The notes beneath the pieces were generated by a model, which saw only the letters and a list, made by a program, of their open reading frames with translations, did no database searches and had not been told where the DNA came from. From Siniperca chuatsi (lineage: Eukaryota; Chordata; Actinopteri; Centrarchiformes; Sinipercidae), in NCBI RefSeq assembly GCF_020085105.1, contig NC_058042.1, forward strand, positions 28,539,501 through 28,603,500: DNA of 64,000 bases. Direction: 5' to 3'. A program made the position numbers and the translations under genes. Numbering within the stretch: position 1 is the stretch's first letter; the number at the start of each line of letters is the position of its first letter. Shown here piece by piece: positions 59,216 to 64,000 of this stretch.

Positions 59216-61134
59216 GTACTATTGGAACACAGTTGTATTCTGATTTTAAGATTAACTGTCAAGACATGACTCAACAAGTTCAAGACCAGTTGCCAATGGC
59301 AATAATTGTATATTCTGTGTTTGAAGATTGTGCAATATCCTGTATGATGTCTCATGCATCATTTGGACAGACTAATCCTGGATCTACTTGGGAAGTTACA
59401 GATTCTGCCTGATCTTGTATAAAAAGTATTCCCCTTTGGCAACAAACTGAAGCTCTTCAGGACACATCTTCATATGAGAGATCTGGCGCATTTCTTGGCG
59501 CAAGTGGACAAGCAGCTGACGTGCTAAAAGTGAGTGCAGCGTGACAGACAACTCTGCTTTAAAATCTGATTCCACAATCAACAGTTGAAAAAGGCTAAAT
59601 ACAAGGTATGAAAATGTATTGTGGAAAAGAAAATGGTTTGCTGTCATTGCATCACACTGTAGTTTGGTGTTTGTATGTCCGTCTGCATGTGATGTGGCTC
59701 TTTAAGTGGTATGGCTATTTTTTTTGGCTTTTGTCGGGTGTTAAGACTGAAAACAGACCTGTGTTAAAAAAATATGCAAGGGTTGTGTTGCTTCAGGTAT
59801 CAGTAAGACCAGAAAAGCCAGTTTAGGCTTATTAGACACAGCGGCCCCATTGAAATGAATATGGGGGCTTTTTTCATGCAGTGCTGATGTAGATTTTAAC
59901 ACAGCCTTAAGATAGAATTATGCTTAATGAGAGGACATACATAAATGAACCTGCGCAGAAAAGTTCGAGGACGTAAAAACGTAAATGCTATCAAGTTATA
60001 TCTACTGGTATAAAAAAGAAAACCATGCACACATCTCTGAAAGACCACTGTGCGTGTTCGTCTATGTGCATGCAGCCCGGAGAAGCATTTTTCAGCATGA
60101 TTACTGCTTGCCTACACTAGAGGTATTTCAGCTGTATTTTACATACGCGTGGCTGATAGAACAATTTTAATCAGTACTGCTGTCTACCCAAGGCCACATA
60201 ACAGCTTGCGTTTCACGAGCACTTTATGCACATAAATGTGACCCAACGCGTCAGGTTTATATTCTTCCATTTTACGTTCTAAAATACAGTGATTGTATAT
60301 TGGGCTCTGAGCACTGCCAAAACGTGGCTTACCACACAGCATTACTGTGCCTGAACGCATCCTGTATTGACCCTGACGGAGGACTGATGCTGCCGCTGCC
60401 GATGTGCTGCTTCCACTGCACAGCCTGTGTAGACACTGCGTTAGTATCTGACTCATCTAGATGACAGCGCAACAAAATCCTCGATAAGTCATTTTCTGTC
60501 ATCCCTTTGGAAATAATGATGTTTTCACACTTATGGTTCTGGTAATAAGAGGGGATTGACTGTCAGATTCATCATCCTTTCAGTCTGCTCAGTTGAATGC
60601 TGATGCTTCTGTTTTACTTCATGTTACTGGGCAAGGGTTGATTAATTATGCAATCTACTTTTTTAAAAATATTTTTATTTCTTATTCTGTTTGCAAACCA
60701 AAATACAAATTTCATGGGAAGACATGTCTGTGCAAGTTGTGTTGGGAGGGGTGCCCAAGCATATGTTTTCAGTTTAACCATTGAAATGTCTCCTCTTTCT
60801 TCTGTTTTGGTCAACCAAATCAAATTTAGAGTTTGCACAACATTTGAGGCTAAATGAAAGTGTATGCAGTTTTATAAACCCCTCTTTAGCCCATTTCATT
60901 ATACAACTCTGGCTTCTTCACTATCGGATAGTTAGATCTGTATACAGTTGACATTTGGATATTGTACACACACACACGCACGCACACACACACATGCACA
61001 CACACATGCACGCACACACACACACACACACACACAAACATACACACAGAGTTCTACTGTATTTCCACTACCACACAATTTACAGTACTGAATAAACAGA
61101 GACAACACAGGCTTATTCAGAGCCATTATGCAGG
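59216..61134. other. Intergenic region upstream of anpep copy 2
   Basis: No exon recognised. It contains a long CA-rich microsatellite (60966-61048) less than 300 bp upstream of the copy 2 start codon. Confidence 0.6.
60966..61048. repeat. Compound (CA)n / CACG / CATG microsatellite
   Basis: An about 83-bp CA-rich run interrupted by CGCACG and ATGCA units, 87 bp upstream of the putative TATA box of anpep copy 2. Alternating purine-pyrimidine runs can adopt Z-DNA; any effect on the promoter is speculation. Confidence 0.9.
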
Positions 61135-61142
61135 TATATAAA
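61135..61142 (+). promoter_or_regulatory. Putative TATA box of anpep copy 2
   Basis: TATATAAA, 181-188 bp before the ATG at 61323. The spacing leaves room for a 5' UTR of roughly 150 bp without an intron. No comparable box at a comparable distance was found before copy 1. Confidence 0.45.
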
Positions 61143-61322
61143 CTTCACAGATGAGGCACGACTCTCTCTTATCTCAAAAACCTTTTACAACTCAATGTTT
61201 TGGACTTCAGCTGTTTTTACCACCCCAGAGATCAACCATGAACTTTGGGCTGAATCTAACAAGGGAAGAGCATAAATAGCAATCACTGTCCCCCTTCTGT
61301 CTTCTTTTTCTCTGGTGGAGAC

Positions 61323-63460
61323 ATGAGGAAAGGCATCTACATCACCAAAGCGGTAGCAGTCACCTGTGTGGTAACTGCCATTGGTGCTGTGGCCACCATC
61401 ATAGCCCTGTCTGTGGTTTACACACAGGAGAAGGCAAAGAATGAAGCGACACTTCCATCCACTACTGGCCCCAGTACCACCACCCCCATCCCCACCACGC
61501 CCTCCACCCCGAAGGAGCCCTGGCAGCGCTACAGACTTCCAGACTCCCTCGCTCCTGTCTCCTACAATGTGACCCTGTGGCCACGGCTGGAGCCCAACGC
61601 AGATGGCCTGTACATCTTCACAGGGAACTCCACGGTGGTCTTCAGATGTGTGAAGGAGACTGACCTCATCATCATCCACTCCAACAAGCTGAAACTCACC
61701 ACATTCGACGGACACTTTGCCAAGCTGAGGGGCCTCAACGGAGACACTGCACCCAGCCTGAAAAACACCTGGCTGGAGGTCCCCACCCAGTACCTGGTGG
61801 TGCAGCTCAACAGCCCGCTGCAGGCCGGCGGCATGTACGAGCTCTTCACCAACTTTGTTGGAGAGCTGGCCGACGACCTGGGAGGATTCTACAGGAGTGA
61901 ATACATGGAAGATGGGGTAAAAAAGTATGTATGTTCTTTTTAATCTTAATTTGACTTTTTTATTTTATTGTATTTGTTTTTTTTCTTTTTGTCATTGTGA
62001 GGATTTAAACAAAGTGTAAATATTAATATGCAGTAATGCAGGGTTTAAACACCTTAACAACTTCACAGGCATTGCAAACCATGCGCTTAAACCAGACCTT
62101 CACGTTAAAGACATAGTTCAGCGTTTTGGGAAATGCCGAGAGTTAGATGACAAGAAGAAGTTATACTTGTGTTTGTCCGTTAAATATGAAGCTACAGCCA
62201 ACAGCCAGCTAGCTTAGCTTATCACAAAGATTAGAAAAAGGGGAAACAGCTAGCCTGACTCTGTCCAAAGGTAACAAAATCCGCTTACCAGCACCTCTAA
62301 ATGAATAAAATGTTTTATTCCCCTAAACTAATAATGTAGATAAATAGCTATTCTCCACTTGATACATCTCATGGCCATGTGGATGAATCCTGGACTGAAG
62401 TTCATCAAAAACTCCGTGTGCTATATTTACAGTCACTTTGGTGACTCCTAGTGGTTATTTCTTAAGCCCTTTGTTACATAATCATTTCACAAATCTTCTA
62501 CTGTCTTATCTAAAATCCCTCTTCCAGTGCCCCCCCTTCCCAGGTTTAGGGAAAGTGAGTTAATACAAAATAACTCCTAGAAGACACTGAACACGGATTA
62601 TATCTAAGTACGAGAGTATTTATGGGTGGAGGGCTCCTTTAACATTTGATGTGGGTGTTAATTATTGAGTTTTCATATCTGCTATTGTCAGAGTTGTGGC
62701 CACGACTCAAATGCAGCCAACGGATGCCAGGAAAGCCTTCCCCTGCTTCGATGAGCCCGCTATGAAAGCTGTCTTCCACATGACTCTCGTGCACCCCCCT
62801 GAGACTGTGGCTCTGTCCAACGGCATGAACTACGGCAAGTTCTCGCTTCAGTGTCCAGTGCAACATTTGAAATGTGAACTGTCCGTGTGTAAAGTTTCCT
62901 ACTAACTCCTCTTTAAGCGTGATGTAGGCTACCTTACCTCAATTACATTTTGATAGGTGCCAATTAGAATCAGATAGCAGACATCTCATTTTTAAAGAGA
63001 CCGCTTCATGTGTATCATATATAAGAAAATCAATTTTTCAGTTAGAAGCAGTAACCGCCAATCAACATTTAAGTTTTTTTTTTTTTTTTTTTATGAAGCG
63101 GTGATCAAACATTTTGTAATGTCGCAGACAGTGACAAACTTGCTCTCCAAATTTCATTTACATTGTTAAAATAATAACAGGGACATCAAATATGACAGAC
63201 TCTTAATATTGCAGCTGCAAACATAAAATTCTCTGCTGTATTGTGCTGTAGTCATACAATGAGCTCATTACTCCTCATTTCTTCATTTATAATAAACCTA
63301 CTGTCTTCTTCCCCACACAGACCCTGTTAGCATCACTGTGGATGGCCAGAATTTAATCCAGACAAGCTTTGAACCCACAGAGATTATGTCAACCTACTTG
63401 CTGGCTTTTGTTGTGTGTGATTTTACATTCAATGAGACGAAACCGGGTGCAGACATTTTG
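61323..63460 (+). CDS. anpep: Aminopeptidase N, tandem copy 2 (exons 1-3; rest outside the window)
   Basis: A second M1 ectopeptidase in head-to-tail order, about 5 kb after the stop of copy 1. Exon 1 61323-61924, exon 2 62692-62834 and exon 3 63321-63460 give about 295 residues. Exons 2 and 3 are the same length as in copy 1 (143 and 140 nt) with identical phases. The protein starts [15 protein letters not shown] with a membrane anchor at about residues 9-33, then a Thr/Pro/Ser-rich stalk and the M1 N-terminal domain ([28 protein letters not shown] block, [43 protein letters not shown]). No stop or frameshift is present in the visible part, so it looks functional. Intron 2 starts with GC (TACG|GCAAGT, 62831-62840) where copy 1 has GT. 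The catalytic exons lie beyond the right edge. Confidence 0.93.
61925..62691 (+). other. anpep copy 2 intron 1
   Basis: Contains a family B repeat (about 62110-62330). No other feature seen. Confidence 0.7.
62110..62330 (+). repeat. Interspersed repeat family B, copy 3
   Basis: GGGGAAACAGCTAGCCTGACTCTGTCCAAAGGTAACAAAATCCGCTTACCAGCACCTCTAAA, matching the copy at 32740-32910 on the same strand. Confidence 0.65.
63074..63092. repeat. Poly-T run (19 T)
   Basis: A homopolymer in anpep copy 2 intron 2. Confidence 0.85.
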
Positions 63461-64000
63461 GTAATTATTTATTACTTCTTACAGTCAACCATACAAATGG
63501 AAATGGGTGTAAAATATCTACATCATTTACATTTATAGGTCGTTGAACACTTCTAGTGTTACTATTATTTTGCACTGCATGTGGTTTGTCATTTTTATTA
63601 TTTTTTAGTAATTAATTACCTCTGTAATATTGTGAGCTGCTGTGTTGATACAGATGCTGACCCTTGACCTCCCTGTAGAGTGGAACAAGGAAAAAGAGGA
63701 TTTTGTTAGTGAACAACAACCTGTAACGTAATAATCAGCTTTGAGAACCACTCTTTGCCCCAATACCACTTCTACTACTTCTAATACTGCATTTGTTGCC
63801 ACTACTTCTGCTATCTGCTGTTGCTACAATACAGTACCACTGTTAAGATCATGTGAGTCCAACAGAGTCTGCACTTTAGTGAGAGAACACAAGTCGCACG
63901 AGAATCCATTTTTAAATGTGCACAATGTGTCTGCTCTGAATGGGGTTGAACCAGTTTGAAAGTATAAAATCATGGCATATCGAGGGAAATTGGAGCCATA
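63461..64000 (+). other. anpep copy 2 intron 3 (partial)
   Basis: Starts with donor GTAATT at 63461. No exon 4 (expected to begin with the V-R-I-W-A-R-like block) is visible before the end of the window. Confidence 0.7.

Noticed and set aside
60966..61048. CRISPR-like or other ordered repeat array
   Set aside because: It is a plain CA-type microsatellite; there are no spacers, and the genome is vertebrate.
61185..61715. 176-codon open frame on the minus strand
   Set aside because: It is antisense to anpep copy 2 exon 1 and its 5' flank; composition reflects the coding strand.

Overview
The window is vertebrate nuclear DNA, almost certainly from a teleost fish. The gene structures are split by spliceosomal introns, the proteins match vertebrate families at close range, and the non-genic sequence is full of fish-type transposons (L2-like LINEs with an SGNH-esterase ORF1, a DIRS element, a Penelope-like element, MITEs and microsatellites). 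No prokaryotic operons, CRISPR arrays, or rRNA/tRNA genes were seen.

Layout. (1) 1-17010, minus strand: the 5' end of an insulin-like growth factor 1 receptor gene (igf1r). Coding exon 1 is at 16920-17010 and exon 2 at 9412-9978; the rest of the gene lies beyond the left edge, so 1-9411 is part of intron 2. (2) 17011-22976: the CpG-rich igf1r 5' flank and an intergenic stretch with a SINE-like repeat and a MITE. (3) 22977-33257, plus strand: a complete six-exon ap3s2 gene (sigma-3B subunit of the AP-3 adaptor complex, 192 aa). It has a GC-AG intron 2 and a degraded LINE in intron 4. (4) 33258-44738: intergenic, with a broken LINE (minus) beside a broken DIRS retrotransposon (plus). (5) 44739-56326, plus strand: a complete 20-exon aminopeptidase N gene (anpep copy 1, 965 aa, HELAH/GAMEN/catalytic Tyr intact). 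(6) 56327-61322: 3' UTR and intergenic DNA with a truncated LINE. (7) 61323-64000, plus strand: the first three exons of a second, tandem anpep gene that runs off the right edge.

The genes are not a functional pathway. igf1r encodes a receptor tyrosine kinase, ap3s2 a vesicle-coat subunit, and the anpep pair membrane ectopeptidases. The human orthologues all lie on 15q26, so the order igf1r / ap3s2 / anpep looks like conserved synteny in compacted form.

I found no wholly new biological system. The most noteworthy items are structural: a near-identical extra copy of the ap3s2 start-codon region 837 bp upstream of the real one; a 142-bp tandem duplication in anpep that creates a decoy 3' splice site leading straight to a stop codon; a GC donor in anpep copy 2 where copy 1 has GT; a Penelope-like hairpin with ~420-bp arms in anpep intron 4; and several perfect short palindromes. 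Exon boundaries below were set by hand from splice consensus, phase continuity and family similarity. The reading frame was checked across every junction.
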